From Vampirovibrio chlorellavorus (GTDB lineage Bacteria; Cyanobacteriota; Vampirovibrionia; Vampirovibrionales; Vampirovibrionaceae): a stretch of 64,000 nt of DNA. Below, in pieces: positions 34,314 to 44,380 of the stretch (position 1 is the stretch's first letter; each line of letters begins with the position of its first letter). The notes under the pieces were generated by a model. It was not told the origin of the DNA. It saw nothing but the letters and a program-made list of their open reading frames with translations, and did no database searches. Made by a program: the position numbers and the translations under genes. The stretch spans positions 62,001-126,000 of the forward strand of contig LAPX01000013.1 of NCBI GenBank assembly GCA_001858525.1, written 5' to 3'.

Positions 34314-34764
34314 AATTTGATGTTGCCAGGACCTACTTTAACGGAATTAATACGGTTAAATTGTATGCTTTTATCCAGAATCATCAGTCTAGTGTCTGGT
34401 CCAATTCTGTTTTTCCACTGCGCTCTGGCAGGACTTTGAGTAGAGCTGGAGCGGATTGACTACTTAAAGACCATTCAAGTGGCGTCGGGGAGAACCTCAC
34501 ATTGATATAGTATACCATTGGTTGAGTCAGTTTTGATTACAGAGACAATTCGTGAACTGCTGAGTCTGCCTCCATCCAATGCGGCAGCCGGGGAGGCAAG
34601 GCGCTTAATCACACTATTAAGGAAGTTTAAGCGGTCGATCATCGAAAAAGCTATTTCTAGTGGGCTTTTTGGCTGGTTTTAGGGCCATTTGTTGCGGAAG
34701 CCGTCCGCCTTGTTGTATTACTATTTCTCCAGCGTCCTTGAATACTCTATAGAACGGAGTTGTC
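34314..34764. other. Intergenic region with one weak short ORF
   Basis: 451 bp between the GGDEF gene and the TupA-like gene. The only candidate is a TTG-started 49-codon frame at 34533-34682 (ITETIRELLSLPPSN..., ending GLFGWF) with a weak TTGAG upstream. It may be real but nothing else supports it. No riboswitch-like structure recognised. Confidence 0.3.
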
Positions 34765-35778
34765 GTGCCTATAACTTTCAAATTGGTTGTTCAATGCCTT
34801 CTAACGGTTTTGCTTTTGACCGGTCTGGCTTCCGCTGAACCTGTCTTACCATATCAAATCAAGCCCTACGAAAGTTCTGCCTATGAATCCCTCCTGTTGG
34901 GGCGGGATGGTCGGCCCAGTGATCTGCGTCCTGAGGAAATCTATGGAACTGCACCCCACATTGGTATCCGAATTGCCAATGGCGGCGCTGGCTACACGGG
35001 ACTCCTGCGGGCTTTATCCGAAGCGTATCTGAAAACCAGGCCGACTATTCAGGGGAAGCCCTTTTCCATTGCCTGGTACGCGACCAACACCACATATTCT
35101 TATTATGCTCTGCGGGATCATGTTGTGGACGTGTCTTTGGTTTATGAGATTTGGGCTGATGCTTTGCAAGGGCCCCGGGCCTATGCGCAACAGCCTGTGC
35201 TTTTATTTAACGATGCCTTTATTTTTGTAGGTCCAGCTGCCAATCCTGCCGAATTGGTTTCGGCTAGTGCCAACGGGCGTGGGGACTCCTTGGATGAAAT
35301 GCTGGATAAAATTATCGCCACTGGGTGTAAGCAGCCTTTTGCGCCCAACTGTTCAATGTATGCCTCTCGTTCAGATCTTTCCGGAACCTACAAGAAGGAG
35401 ACGGCCTATTTAATCGCGCACCGAACCCCAGTGGATCTGGTTCTGCATAGCCCTTGGTACTATGCAAAGTTAGCCACGCCCCGAGAGGCATTGCAGGAGG
35501 CCAGTGAGAAAGGCCTTTATACCATGAATGATAAAAGTACCTGGATTTCTCATCCCTCTTTTCAAAAGGGCTTGGCCATTTTTGCGGATGGTGCCCTGGG
35601 TCTGGATGCTAACTTGAATAACCCCTGCTATGCCCTGTTGGCTCAAGAGAACTATCTTGTGTCTGATCAGCCGAGGCGGTTTTTGCGCTGGCTTGCGGGC
35701 CCTGAGGGGCAGCGTATTATTGCTACCTATGGGCAACATGAATTTGGAGCACCTGTTGTCAGAGCCGTCAGACGCTAA
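34765..35778 (+). CDS. TupA-like periplasmic oxyanion (tungstate-type) binding protein
   Basis: 337 residues. Signal peptide ending at GLASA (about residue 24), then a two-lobe binding fold. Resemblance to TupA/PstS-type proteins: IRIANGGAGYTGLLRALSEAY in the ligand-loop region, VVDVSLVYEIWA, LLFNDAFIFVGPAANPAEL and SRSDLSGTYKKETAYL, corresponding to the N-D-F-V-x-x-G-P and S-R-x-D-x-S-G-T-x-x-x-E signatures. GTG 34765 has GGAG seven bases upstream. No permease or ATPase gene is adjacent, so it may be an orphan or serve a sensor. Ligand is inferred. Confidence 0.7.
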   Translation: MPITFKLVVQCLLTVLLLTGLASAEPVLPYQIKPYESSAYESLLLGRDGRPSDLRPEEIYGTAPHIGIRIANGGAGYTGLLRALSEAYLKTRPTIQGKPFSIAWYATNTTYSYYALRDHVVDVSLVYEIWADALQGPRAYAQQPVLLFNDAFIFVGPAANPAELVSASANGRGDSLDEMLDKIIATGCKQPFAPNCSMYASRSDLSGTYKKETAYLIAHRTPVDLVLHSPWYYAKLATPREALQEASEKGLYTMNDKSTWISHPSFQKGLAIFADGALGLDANLNNPCYALLAQENYLVSDQPRRFLRWLAGPEGQRIIATYGQHEFGAPVVRAVRR

Positions 35779-35924
35779 CTTCCCAGAGGGGTTGTTGGGG
35801 GCACAAAACTGCCGGGTTCTGTTTTCATGTGACCGCAATGACCTGTCTGTTTGATGGACGTCCTTGACCCTTCACGGGTTTTAGCCGTTATTTTACTCAC
35901 ACTATCCCAATATTGGAGTCACCG

Positions 35925-36182
35925 ATGATTAACACAAATAATCCACTTTACAACGCATCTCCTAAAAATGCTGCGCCAAAGCAATTGAAACCTGCTGAGC
36001 CAAAGATCAAGCATGATCAGGATCCAAAGCCCAGCGCTCCTCCGTTGACTGAGGCAGATAATAACACCTTGCAAGCTTTTATTGATGCTCGTAGTGACGT
36101 GGCGAATATTGCTGCCCAAATTCTCAAAGAAAGAAAGCAGACCACTGACAAAAAGGGTAGTGTACTCAACGTACTGGTCTAG
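35925..36182 (+). CDS. Small hydrophilic hypothetical protein
   Basis: 85 residues. The first 50 are low complexity, rich in Pro, Lys and Asn; the last 35 form a predicted helix (NNTLQAFIDARSDVANIAAQILKER). ATG 35925 has GGAG six bases before it. No family recognised; the plan (disordered N-part, short C-helix) recalls small regulators, but no specific match. It converges on the chemoreceptor gene. Confidence 0.55.
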   Translation: MINTNNPLYNASPKNAAPKQLKPAEPKIKHDQDPKPSAPPLTEADNNTLQAFIDARSDVANIAAQILKERKQTTDKKGSVLNVLV

Positions 36183-36269
36183 CCCAGATTTATGGAACGG
36201 AGCTGGCCTGATTAGCACTTTCTGACTCGGGTCGGTTCCGCCCTTTTAAAATTTGATTTTTTTGAATCC

Positions 36270-38150
36270 TCAAATTTCGCTCATCACAGCTTTCAGTGAG
36301 TCCAGTTTGCTGGTTAGTTCCTCAAAAATGCTCACGCTTTCCGCCGTTTCCTCAGAGGCTTTGGCCAGTTGCTGAATATTTTGGGCAATCTTATCGATAG
36401 AAACCGCGGTGCCGTTGATGGTTTGACTGATTTCTGAGGAAGTGGCGGATTGCTCTTCTACGGCGCTGGCAATGGTGCGGATAATGCCGTTAATTTCCTC
36501 CACTGTTTCAGCGATAGACACAATGGTATGAATGGCGGTTTGGGTGTTTTGTTGGATGGTTTCAATTTTCACCCGAATGTTTTCGGTGGCTTCGGCGGAT
36601 TGTTTGGCCAGCGCTTTGACCTCATTGGCAACCACGGCAAAGCCTTTCCCGGCATCACCGGCACTGGCGGCTTCAATAGTGGCGTTTAAAGCCAACAGGT
36701 TGGTTTGGGAAGCGATGTCCTTAATCAGGTCGATGACCGAGTTGATTTCCTGAGAGGAACGGCCCAACTCATCCATGATTTTTTTGGATTCATCGGCCTT
36801 TTTTTCCGCGTTGTGAGTGACTTGAGATGCTTGCTGGGTGTTGCGGCTGATTTCTTCCACACTGCTGCTCATCTCGGTAATCGCACTAGCCAGAGTTTGG
36901 ATATTCCGGTTGGAGTCCTCAGCCATCTCCGCCACTTGTAAAGATTTTTGGGTATTGGTATCCATGGCTGTGCCAATTTGCAAGTTAGCATCTTTCAAGT
37001 ATTCTGAAAATGCGCTGAGTTCCAATGAATGTTCTTTGATTTTGGCTGATTTTTGTTGTTCCCGTTCCAGTTTTTGAATCCGTTCAATATTGGCGGAAAC
37101 CAGTTTGTTGACCGTTTTTAAGGCGTCGAGGCGCTGTTCGCTGGGCTGTAAGACTTCGGTGGTAAAAAAGTCCATAGTGCCAGCGATTTCACCATCTATA
37201 AAAAGGGGAAAGCAGATACCGGATTTCACACCGGCTCGCTGAGCGGATTCTCTGCGGCAACAGTCGGTGACTGTGCCTAGATCCTGCACAAAAATCATTT
37301 TTTTGGATTCCCAGGCGCGGCCATTCAACCCAACGCCAATTTTAAATTTGGCGGTTTGCGTGACCTGTTGAAACTCGGCATTTACGGAGCCGGATTCCTG
37401 TTGAAACTGCAGGTGTTGCTCCTTGGCATTGATCGACCAGTAAGACCCGTAGGCCCAGCCCAAGCTGCTTCTCACTGCATCTAGCGCAATCTGGATGACC
37501 TCTTTTCCGGAAGCACTGGCAACCAGCAACTGGGCCACTTGGCTAATGAGTAAGGTGTCCTGAGCATTCTGGCGTTGCACTTCCTGCTGCCGGATACTCT
37601 CCAGTGTGCTAGAAACCAGTCGTCCCACGCTGCGTAACACTTCCAATTGCTCTTTGGATGGGTGCAGCGCACGCAAGGCAAAAAAGTCCATAGTGCCCAC
37701 CACTGCCCCATTTAAAAAAATAGGGAAGCAAATGCCGGATTTGACACCGGCCTTTTGGGCGGATTCACGCCGTGAGCAGTCTTGCAGTTTTGCCAGATCA
37801 TCCACAAATACCAGATCTCGATCTCGCCAGGCTCTACCGCTTAAACCCACCCCTTCGGCGAACGTGGTGGATTGTGTGACGGCCTGGAATTCTTCATTGA
37901 CCGTGCCGGACTGGGCAAAAAATCGCAAGGTGTTGGATTGACTATCCAGCGTCCAGAAGGAGCCATAGTCCCACTTGAAGGATTGGCGAACAGAATTTAG
38001 TGCGGCCTGAAGCGCTTCTTTTTCCGTTGTGGCTGTACTTAACGCCTGAATGACATTGATGACGGCAAATGCGTTTTGAGTGTCACTGGTGGCAGCGAGG
38101 TATTCCAAGGTGACAGGGTTTTCTTTGTTCTGGGATAAAAATTTCAACAC
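36270..38150 (-). CDS. Soluble chemoreceptor with two GAF domains (copy A)
   Basis: 626 residues, no transmembrane segment. GAF1 (about 25-185) and GAF2 (about 205-365) are homologous to each other; each has GLxGRAW, DL, a Cys-Arg-Arg-Glu element and [12 protein letters not shown] followed by GTMDFF. A signalling domain follows (about 400-626) with the hairpin tip around [38 protein letters not shown] split across about 480-515. No HAMP and no C-terminal CheR-binding pentapeptide seen. GTG 38150 has GAGGA at good spacing. It is last in the chemotaxis gene run and its signalling part is almost identical to that of the gene at 38586. Probably senses a cytoplasmic small ligand or redox state. 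Confidence 0.9.
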   Translation of the reverse strand: MLKFLSQNKENPVTLEYLAATSDTQNAFAVINVIQALSTATTEKEALQAALNSVRQSFKWDYGSFWTLDSQSNTLRFFAQSGTVNEEFQAVTQSTTFAEGVGLSGRAWRDRDLVFVDDLAKLQDCSRRESAQKAGVKSGICFPIFLNGAVVGTMDFFALRALHPSKEQLEVLRSVGRLVSSTLESIRQQEVQRQNAQDTLLISQVAQLLVASASGKEVIQIALDAVRSSLGWAYGSYWSINAKEQHLQFQQESGSVNAEFQQVTQTAKFKIGVGLNGRAWESKKMIFVQDLGTVTDCCRRESAQRAGVKSGICFPLFIDGEIAGTMDFFTTEVLQPSEQRLDALKTVNKLVSANIERIQKLEREQQKSAKIKEHSLELSAFSEYLKDANLQIGTAMDTNTQKSLQVAEMAEDSNRNIQTLASAITEMSSSVEEISRNTQQASQVTHNAEKKADESKKIMDELGRSSQEINSVIDLIKDIASQTNLLALNATIEAASAGDAGKGFAVVANEVKALAKQSAEATENIRVKIETIQQNTQTAIHTIVSIAETVEEINGIIRTIASAVEEQSATSSEISQTINGTAVSIDKIAQNIQQLAKASEETAESVSIFEELTSKLDSLKAVMSEI

Positions 38151-38585
38151 AAAAAATTCCTCGGTATTAAAAAAGGTACAACAATATGCCTCATCACTAT
38201 GAAGTGATTGAGAGGAGGGTTAAGAAAAGTGGGTCGCTACTACAATCAGTAAATGTCTCTGATGATTCAATAAAGTTTAAAACACCCAATCGCTTCACTC
38301 GTAAAAAGGTTTTGTTATGGACTTAAAATGAATAATTGTCTCTCCGGATATATGTTATTTAATTAAATTGTATTTTTTATATATTAATTGCTTTGTGAGG
38401 GAAAATTTAAATTGCATTTTAACTATAGCATAAAGTGCTGGCAGTTAGCATACGGCCAGCTCTAATTTAAACAATATGGTGGATTTTGAATAGCCCAAGT
38501 TCGCCGGCTAAACTCAGCCTGGCGAACCTGATGTATTCGTTATATTCCCAACAGATAAAGACGAGAAATAGAGAATGTCTTTTGA
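38151..38585. other. A+T-rich spacer between the two GAF chemoreceptor genes
   Basis: 435 bp without a gene. It holds a hairpin at 38499-38527 (GTTCGCC-GGCT / AGCC-TGGCGAAC), about 60 bp after the stop of the upstream receptor gene, which may end that transcript though no T-run follows. The rest is A+T-rich and should carry a promoter for the 36270 gene. Confidence 0.4.
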
Positions 38586-40466
38586 CTAATTTTGGCTCAT
38601 TAAAGCTTTTAAGGAGTCCAGTTTACCGGTGAGTTGTCCAAAGATGCTCACACTTTCAGCAGTTTCCTCAGAGGCTTTGGCCAGTTGCTGAATATTTTGG
38701 GCAATCTTATCAATAGAAACCGCAGTGCCGTTGATGGTTTGACTGATTTCTGAGGAGGTGGCAGACTGCTCTTCTACGGCGCTGGCAATGGTGCGGATAA
38801 TGCCGTTAATTTCCTCCACGGTTTCAGCGATGGACACAATGGTATGAATGGCGGTTTGGGTGTTTTGTTGGATGGTTTCAATTTTCACCCGAATATTTTC
38901 GGTGGCTTCGGCGGATTGTTTGGCCAGCGCTTTGACCTCATTGGCAACCACGGCAAAGCCTTTCCCGGCATCACCGGCACTGGCTGCTTCAATGGTGGCG
39001 TTTAAAGCCAACAGGTTGGTTTGGGAAGCGATGTCCTTAATCAGGTCGATGACCGAGTTGATTTCCTGAGAGGATCGGCCCAATTCATCCATGATTTTTT
39101 TGGATTCATCGGCCTTTTTCTCCGCGTTGTGAGTGACTTGAGATGCTTGCTGGGTGTTGCGGCTGATTTCTTCCACACTGCTGCTCATCTCGGTAATCGC
39201 ACTAGCCAGAGTTTGGATATTCCGGTTAGAATCCTCAGCCATTTCCGCGACATGCTGAGATTTTTGAGCATTGGTATCCATGGCCGTACCAATTTGCAAG
39301 TTAGCATCTTTCAATTGCTCAGAGAAAGTGCTTAACTCCATGGAGCTTTGCTTGATCTGATTCGATTTTCTAGCTTCCTCTTCTTGTTTTTGAATCCGCT
39401 CAATGTTGGAAGAAACCAGTTTTCCTACGGTTTTTAAAGCCTCCAGACGTTGGGTGCTTGGGCTTAACGTTTCTGTAGTGAAAAAGTCCATGGTGCCAAT
39501 AATTTCACCGTTCACAAAGATGGGAAAGCAAATGCCCGATTTGACGCCTGCCCGTTGGGCGGGATCGCGACGAACGCAATCCGTCACTGTTCCCAAATCC
39601 TGAACAAACAGCAGATCTCTGCTTTCCCAGGCTCTGCCATTAATCCCCACGCCTTTTTTAAATTCAGCACTTTGGGTGACTTGTAAAAATTCTGGATTGA
39701 CGATCCCGGAGTCTTGTTGAAAGCGAAGCGTATTGTTCCTTTTGTCGATCTGCCAAAACGAGCCATAGGCCCATCCAAAGGTGTTACGAACGGTTTCCAG
39801 TGAGACCTGAATGGCCTCTTTTTCAGTGGTTGCCTTAATCAGGTTTTGAATGACTTCATTGATGGCTTCTGTATCTTTGGTGTTTTGCTCGACCGTTTCT
39901 TCTTTTCGGAGGCGCTCAATGGTGGTTGCGACCAACTGGCCGATGCCTCTGAGCACTTCCAGTTGTTCTTCGGTCGGAGATAAAACCTGTGTAGAGAAAA
40001 AGTCCATGGTGCCAATGACTTTTTCATCGGTAATAATCGGAAAGCAGATACCTGATTTGACGCCTGCTTTTTGGGCCGATTCACGACGACAGCAATCTGT
40101 TAACTCGCTTAAGTCCTTAATGAACACCAAGTCCCGTGCTTTCCAGGCTCGTCCACTTAAACCTACCCCCTCACCGAAGCTGGCGGATTTGGTCACGGCT
40201 TCAAAGTCACTGTTTACACTGCCTGATTCTGTATAGAAGCGCAGCGTATTGGACTGAGCCTCCAATTTCCAGTAAGAGCCATAGTCCCATTTGAACGATT
40301 TACGAACAGTATCGAGCGCTGCTTGCAGTGCCGCAAGTTCGTTCGTGGTTGCGTTCAGCACTTTAATGACATTAATCACGGCCAAGGCGTTACTGCTGTC
40401 ATTTTGTAGGGCCGAGGACTTTAGCGTGGACGCGTTTTTGGAATTGTGGCTCAGTAGGTTTAGCAT
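38586..40466 (-). CDS. Soluble chemoreceptor with two GAF domains (copy B)
   Basis: 626 residues, the same length and layout as the receptor at 36270: two homologous GAF domains, then a methyl-accepting signalling domain, no membrane segment. Both GAFs keep the Cys-x-Arg-Arg and [11 protein letters not shown] elements (one reads [11 protein letters not shown]). The GAF halves differ substantially from copy A while the signalling halves are nearly identical, so ligand sensing has diverged over a common output. ATG 40466 has AAGGA eight bases before it; a longer in-frame form lacks this. It follows a cheY-like gene by 85 bp on the same strand. Confidence 0.92.
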   Translation of the reverse strand: MLNLLSHNSKNASTLKSSALQNDSSNALAVINVIKVLNATTNELAALQAALDTVRKSFKWDYGSYWKLEAQSNTLRFYTESGSVNSDFEAVTKSASFGEGVGLSGRAWKARDLVFIKDLSELTDCCRRESAQKAGVKSGICFPIITDEKVIGTMDFFSTQVLSPTEEQLEVLRGIGQLVATTIERLRKEETVEQNTKDTEAINEVIQNLIKATTEKEAIQVSLETVRNTFGWAYGSFWQIDKRNNTLRFQQDSGIVNPEFLQVTQSAEFKKGVGINGRAWESRDLLFVQDLGTVTDCVRRDPAQRAGVKSGICFPIFVNGEIIGTMDFFTTETLSPSTQRLEALKTVGKLVSSNIERIQKQEEEARKSNQIKQSSMELSTFSEQLKDANLQIGTAMDTNAQKSQHVAEMAEDSNRNIQTLASAITEMSSSVEEISRNTQQASQVTHNAEKKADESKKIMDELGRSSQEINSVIDLIKDIASQTNLLALNATIEAASAGDAGKGFAVVANEVKALAKQSAEATENIRVKIETIQQNTQTAIHTIVSIAETVEEINGIIRTIASAVEEQSATSSEISQTINGTAVSIDKIAQNIQQLAKASEETAESVSIFGQLTGKLDSLKALMSQN

Positions 40467-40551
40467 GGTGATGTCCTTCCATTTTGGTTCCAAAAGATAC
40501 AAAAATCTGCAGCTAGAACTTATGAATAAGAATTAGACACCAATTTCCGGT

Positions 40552-40926
40552 TTAAAGTGTAACCAGTTGTTCAAATTTTTCCCGAAGATCTTCAGCGTTG
40601 AACGGTTTGACCAAGTAATTGTTGGCACCGGCCTGAATTGCAGTGATGACGTTGGTTCGCTCGCCTTCGGTCGTGACCATTAAAATAGGGGTTTTGTTAC
40701 CGGAGGCGCGAATGTTGCGAACGGCGTCAATTCCAAGCATGTTGGGCATGTTCCAGTCCATCAGGATAACGCTATATTGCTTGTTAGAGGCTTTTTCCAC
40801 AGCCTCACAACCATCGGCTGCTTCTTCAATATTATCGTTGGGGATGTTCATACTGTTGAGAATACCCATGATGACCCGTCTCATAATGGCGGAATCGTCA
40901 ACAACTAAGACTTTGATAGAACTCAT
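40552..40926 (-). CDS. cheY: CheY-like response regulator
   Basis: 124 residues, a single receiver domain. Acidic pair DD at 10-11, phospho-acceptor Asp57 in ILMDWNMP, conserved Thr in MVTTEGE and Lys in YLVKPF. No output domain, as in CheY, which carries the signal from CheA to the motor or other effector. AGGAG precedes the ATG. It follows cheX by about 50 bp. A second CheY lies at 41526; which one acts on the motor and which is a phosphate sink is not decidable here. Confidence 0.93.
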   Translation of the reverse strand: MSSIKVLVVDDSAIMRRVIMGILNSMNIPNDNIEEAADGCEAVEKASNKQYSVILMDWNMPNMLGIDAVRNIRASGNKTPILMVTTEGERTNVITAIQAGANNYLVKPFNAEDLREKFEQLVTL

Positions 40927-40974
40927 TTGAGGGGCTCCTTTGTACCTTTCGTTGGATTGAGTCTTTGAATACTT

Positions 40975-41481
40975 TTAACTGCTAAATTTGAAAGAGACTT
41001 GCAGGCTGAAGGTCTGCCCGTCTGCTTCAAAAGCGATGCACAGGTAAGGACAGTTTTTAGGACGTGCCGCGATTTCATGACCTGATCCTAAAATAATACT
41101 GGGCAAAGAGAGCCTGTAATTTGAGTTGGTTTCTGAAGACAATGATGTTTTGGTGTTTCCGGAAATCATATTGACCAGTTCGCCGATGCCGTCGGAACGA
41201 TCTTCTGCGGAGATGGTGTCTGAACTGACACCAATTAAGCGGGATACGATGAGACTGGCCAGTGTAATGGGAAAAGAGAGTGCGACCATTCCTTCACCAC
41301 CTTCCCCGGTAATGCCAATAATGGCAGAGATATCCCCGCCGGAAACATACTTGTCCTGAGGGCGAATTTCCTTGACTGAAACAGTGGTGTTGGCCATGGT
41401 TCCCAGAACATCCTGGGTTGATTTGATCAGTGCGTTTACCAGCTTGGCGTCGAGGGCCTTTTTTTCAGAAACTTCGCTCAT
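40975..41481 (-). CDS. cheX: CheX-type chemotaxis phosphatase
   Basis: 168 residues. Related to CheC/CheX/FliY: the central helix carries GIGELVNMISGNTK, with the E-x2-N catalytic pair used to dephosphorylate CheY-P. Only one such motif is present, as in CheX. It lies between two cheY genes, its expected substrates. AGGAG is five bases before ATG 41481. No CheC, CheD or CheZ gene is nearby, so this may be the sole signal-ending enzyme of the cluster. Confidence 0.88.
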   Translation of the reverse strand: MSEVSEKKALDAKLVNALIKSTQDVLGTMANTTVSVKEIRPQDKYVSGGDISAIIGITGEGGEGMVALSFPITLASLIVSRLIGVSSDTISAEDRSDGIGELVNMISGNTKTSLSSETNSNYRLSLPSIILGSGHEIAARPKNCPYLCIAFEADGQTFSLQVSFKFSS

Positions 41482-41525
41482 TGTATCTCCTGTTGATGTT
41501 CATTGAGGGCTGTAATTTTGAAGTA

Positions 41526-41900
41526 TTAGAGTGTGCTGCCCATACATTCCAGCATGGTGCTCATCAAGTCTTCCGGGGTGAACGGTTTGACCAGGTAATG
41601 TTTGGCGCCTGCCTGGATGGCTCGTACGATATTGGCCCGCTCGGCCTCCGTGGTTACCATCATCACCGGGATGGATTTAAATCGTTCATCCGATTTTAGG
41701 TACTGGAGGGTGGTGAAACCGTCCATGATCGGCATATTCCAGTCCAGTAAAATCAAGCTGACATCCTGGTACTCGTTATCCAGAAGGTTTAATGCTTCTT
41801 GCCCGTCACCGGCCTCCAAAAAGTCCAGCCCCAAGGTTTCGGCGCTGCCGCGAATAATTTTTCTGATGATTGCAGAATCATCGACAGACAGAACTTTCAT
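41526..41900 (-). CDS. CheY-like response regulator
   Basis: 124-residue single receiver domain. DD at 7-8, phospho-acceptor Asp53 in LLDWNMPIMDG, MVTTEAE and YLVKPF. It shares D-W-N-M-P and Q-A-G-A with the regulator at 40552, so the two are paralogues. AGGAG lies upstream, overlapping the end of cheR, from which it is separated by three bases. In the operon between cheR and cheX. Confidence 0.93.
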   Translation of the reverse strand: MKVLSVDDSAIIRKIIRGSAETLGLDFLEAGDGQEALNLLDNEYQDVSLILLDWNMPIMDGFTTLQYLKSDERFKSIPVMMVTTEAERANIVRAIQAGAKHYLVKPFTPEDLMSTMLECMGSTL

Positions 41901-41903
41901 CTG

Positions 41904-42755
41904 CTATCTGCTCCTTTTGAGTTTGTAATAAGCGCCGCCACAAGCTTCCAGTCGATCAAAATCATCACTGTACCCAATCAGTGATTCAGAAGCTCCGATA
42001 AATAAGTAGCCATCCGGGTTTAAGCATTGAGCTACTTTTTTGAATAGTTCTTTTTTGAATTCTGCGGAAAAATAGATGGCGACATTTCTCAGCATAATAA
42101 CGTCAAATCGGCCCAGTTCAGTAAAGGGGTTCATCAGGTTTAACTGCTGGAACTGCACGACTTGTCGCACCGCTTCATCCAGTACATAAACCCGGCCATC
42201 CTGTTTGAAATACCGATCTCTTAATTCTTCCGGCATGCCTCTGGAGATTGAGAGGCCGTCATATCGACCTGCCTTGGCAATAAAAAGTATAGATTTTGAC
42301 AGGTCGGTGGCGGTAATGGATAAAGCCCCGGTGGTCAATTCCTTGCCTTTGCCCAGTCGTGCCAATTCGTGTGCCACTAATGAGATGGAGTATGGTTCCT
42401 GACCTGATGAACAGGCGGCTGACCAGAAACGTATTTGTCTTTTCTCTCCGCTTTTTACTTTCTGCAAGAGTTCAGGAAAGATGACTTCCTTTAAAATTTC
42501 ATAGGGCCATTGGTCCCGAAACCACAGGGTTTCATTGGTGGTCATGGCTTCGATAATTTTATTTTTAATGCTGGGGTCGCTCTGGCTGATCTTGTACAGA
42601 TCGGTGAAGTTGTTACACGCATTTTCGATGGCCAGTCGACTGAGGCGGGTCTCCAGCAAGTATGCCTTGTCACTACTAATCGTAATGCCGCATTCCTTTT
42701 CTATAAATTTTTGAAACAGCGTCAATTCTGTTTCAGAAATTATCAGAGACGTCAT
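41904..42755 (-). CDS. cheR: Chemotaxis methyltransferase CheR
   Basis: Methylates glutamates of chemoreceptors for adaptation. 283 residues: N-terminal helical domain (1-75), TTNETLWFRD, SAM-site WSAACSSGQEPYS, ATDLSKSIL, and FDVIMLRNVAIYF near the C-terminus with GYLFIGASESL. No beta-subdomain tether partner is seen on the receptors in this window. Start and the cheB stop overlap as TAATG, so translation is coupled. Confidence 0.95.
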   Translation of the reverse strand: MTSLIISETELTLFQKFIEKECGITISSDKAYLLETRLSRLAIENACNNFTDLYKISQSDPSIKNKIIEAMTTNETLWFRDQWPYEILKEVIFPELLQKVKSGEKRQIRFWSAACSSGQEPYSISLVAHELARLGKGKELTTGALSITATDLSKSILFIAKAGRYDGLSISRGMPEELRDRYFKQDGRVYVLDEAVRQVVQFQQLNLMNPFTELGRFDVIMLRNVAIYFSAEFKKELFKKVAQCLNPDGYLFIGASESLIGYSDDFDRLEACGGAYYKLKRSR

Positions 42756-43873
42756 TAGCCTCGTCCTTTCTTAACCAGTTGTGTGATGCGTTGGGCCAGC
42801 ATTGGCAAGTCAATCGACTCATCGGCCAGACGAAGTTCTTCTACGGCTTTTGGCATGCCGTATACGACACAAGTTTTTTCGCTTTGTACCAGGGAATAGC
42901 AACCTGTTTGTTTCAGGCATTTTATGCCCAAGGCTCCATCGCTTCCCATTCCGGTCATAATCAGTGATAAGACGTTTTTCCCATAGACGGTGCTAATTGA
43001 GCGGAATAATACATCGACTGCAGGCCGACAACTGTTTTCGGGCGGACCTTCGTGAATTAAGATCCTGACATCGTTTCCGTCTTTGAAGACTTCCATGTGT
43101 TTGCCACCGGGGGCGATGTAGACGGTATTGGGTTCAACCCGATCATGATGCGCTGCTTCTTTGACGTTTAATTTCGACTTCCGATTTAAGCTGCTGGCCA
43201 GTGATTCTGTAAAAATGGGTGGCATGTGTTGAACCAGCAAAATGGGGATGTTTAAATCCGCTGGCAGCAGGGGCAGGACTTCAGAAAGTGCATTGGGTCC
43301 GCCGGTAGAAACTCCAATGGCCAAGACATCAAAATGGCCGGGAGTTGTTTTTACCAGCGGTGGTTGACTGGGTGGTTGTGCAGTAACCTGGCTGGATACA
43401 GAGGGTTGGTTGATGGCTGGGGAGGGTGCCAAGAGTGGTTTTGTGGTGTTGAGTTTATTGAGTCGCTTGGATCTGAAGTGACGGAATACCTGCGTGAGTT
43501 TTGACTGCAACTCGTCTTTGCTGTCCTGAACGTTGGTTCCATCGGGTTTTGGAATAAACTCCATGGCCCCCATTTCCAGGGCTTTAATGGTAATATCGGC
43601 ACTGGACTTGCTTAAACCACTCACCATGACTACGCCAATTTCAGGATGACTTTTATTCAGAATGCTGAGTGTTTCCAGTCCGTCCATTTCGGGCATTTCA
43701 ATATCCAGCAAGATAATATCCACCTTCAGATGCTCAAGCTTGGCCAAGGCGGTTTTCCCGTTGCTGGCGGTAGCAGCGACCGCAGCATCCGGAATATTGC
43801 TGACAATATTACTGAGAATGCTTCGATAGGTGACCGTATCGTCTACAATCAGAACATTAAGTGTATCAGTCAT
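42755..43873 (-). CDS. cheB: Chemotaxis methylesterase CheB
   Basis: Removes methyl groups or deamidates receptor glutamines after phosphorylation by CheA. 372 residues: receiver domain (1-120) with Asp57 in ILLDIEMPEMDG, a Pro/Gln/Ser-rich linker (about 135-180), and the esterase domain. The catalytic triad is visible: Ser in GVSTGGPNAL, His in LVQHMPP, Asp in TGMGSDGALG. Linker is longer than usual. It lies between cheW and cheR. Confidence 0.96.
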   Translation of the reverse strand: MTDTLNVLIVDDTVTYRSILSNIVSNIPDAAVAATASNGKTALAKLEHLKVDIILLDIEMPEMDGLETLSILNKSHPEIGVVMVSGLSKSSADITIKALEMGAMEFIPKPDGTNVQDSKDELQSKLTQVFRHFRSKRLNKLNTTKPLLAPSPAINQPSVSSQVTAQPPSQPPLVKTTPGHFDVLAIGVSTGGPNALSEVLPLLPADLNIPILLVQHMPPIFTESLASSLNRKSKLNVKEAAHHDRVEPNTVYIAPGGKHMEVFKDGNDVRILIHEGPPENSCRPAVDVLFRSISTVYGKNVLSLIMTGMGSDGALGIKCLKQTGCYSLVQSEKTCVVYGMPKAVEELRLADESIDLPMLAQRITQLVKKGRG

Positions 43874-43906
43874 GGTATCAATACTTCTCGCCTTGGGAAC
43901 GGATGA

Positions 43907-44380
43907 TTACTTCAGGAGTTTATCAACGGACAGGACAGCGACCAGGGAGTTGTTTTGCTTGATGACACCGGTTAAGAACTGACCATCAATTTTGCCCATG
44001 TTGGCAGGCGGTGGTTCGATGGATTGCTCGGGGACGATCACAACATCTCGGATATCATCTACGAGCAGTCCAACTTTATCGGAGGTGGCGGCAAAATCAC
44101 CTTGATCATGCTCAATTCCCAAAGCCTGTAGTTCCTGCTCAGTTTTGAGAATGATGTTGTGAGAATCCTGAGCTAAGGTCGCTTTCTCCAGACCCAGCCG
44201 TTTGTTCAAATCCAGGATGGTGACAATTTGTCCTCTCAGGTTTAGTAACCCACGAATGTATTCGCTGGCGTGAGGAACAGGCGTGATTTCCAGCTGTTTA
44301 TTGATTTCTCGTACCATGAGAATGTCAATTCCAAAAAGCTGGCCGCTTAGTAAGAATGTTGTAAATGATCGGTTTGCCAT
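43907..44380 (-). CDS. cheW: Chemotaxis coupling protein CheW
   Basis: Bridges receptors and CheA in chemosensory arrays. 157 residues. FGIDILMVREI, ITPVPHASEYIRGLLNLRGQIVTILDL and VGLLVDDIRDVVIV are the conserved parts, including the Arg in NLRG at the receptor interface. Its start overlaps the end of cheA by 34 bp, with AGGAG six bases before ATG. One CheW must serve three receptors here alongside the two CheW-like domains of CheA. Confidence 0.95.
   Translation of the reverse strand: MANRSFTTFLLSGQLFGIDILMVREINKQLEITPVPHASEYIRGLLNLRGQIVTILDLNKRLGLEKATLAQDSHNIILKTEQELQALGIEHDQGDFAATSDKVGLLVDDIRDVVIVPEQSIEPPPANMGKIDGQFLTGVIKQNNSLVAVLSVDKLLK

Noticed and set aside
36285-39275. Near-identical 650-bp repeats as a mobile element
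   Set aside because: The identical parts are in-frame signalling domains of two chemoreceptors, without terminal repeats or transposase.
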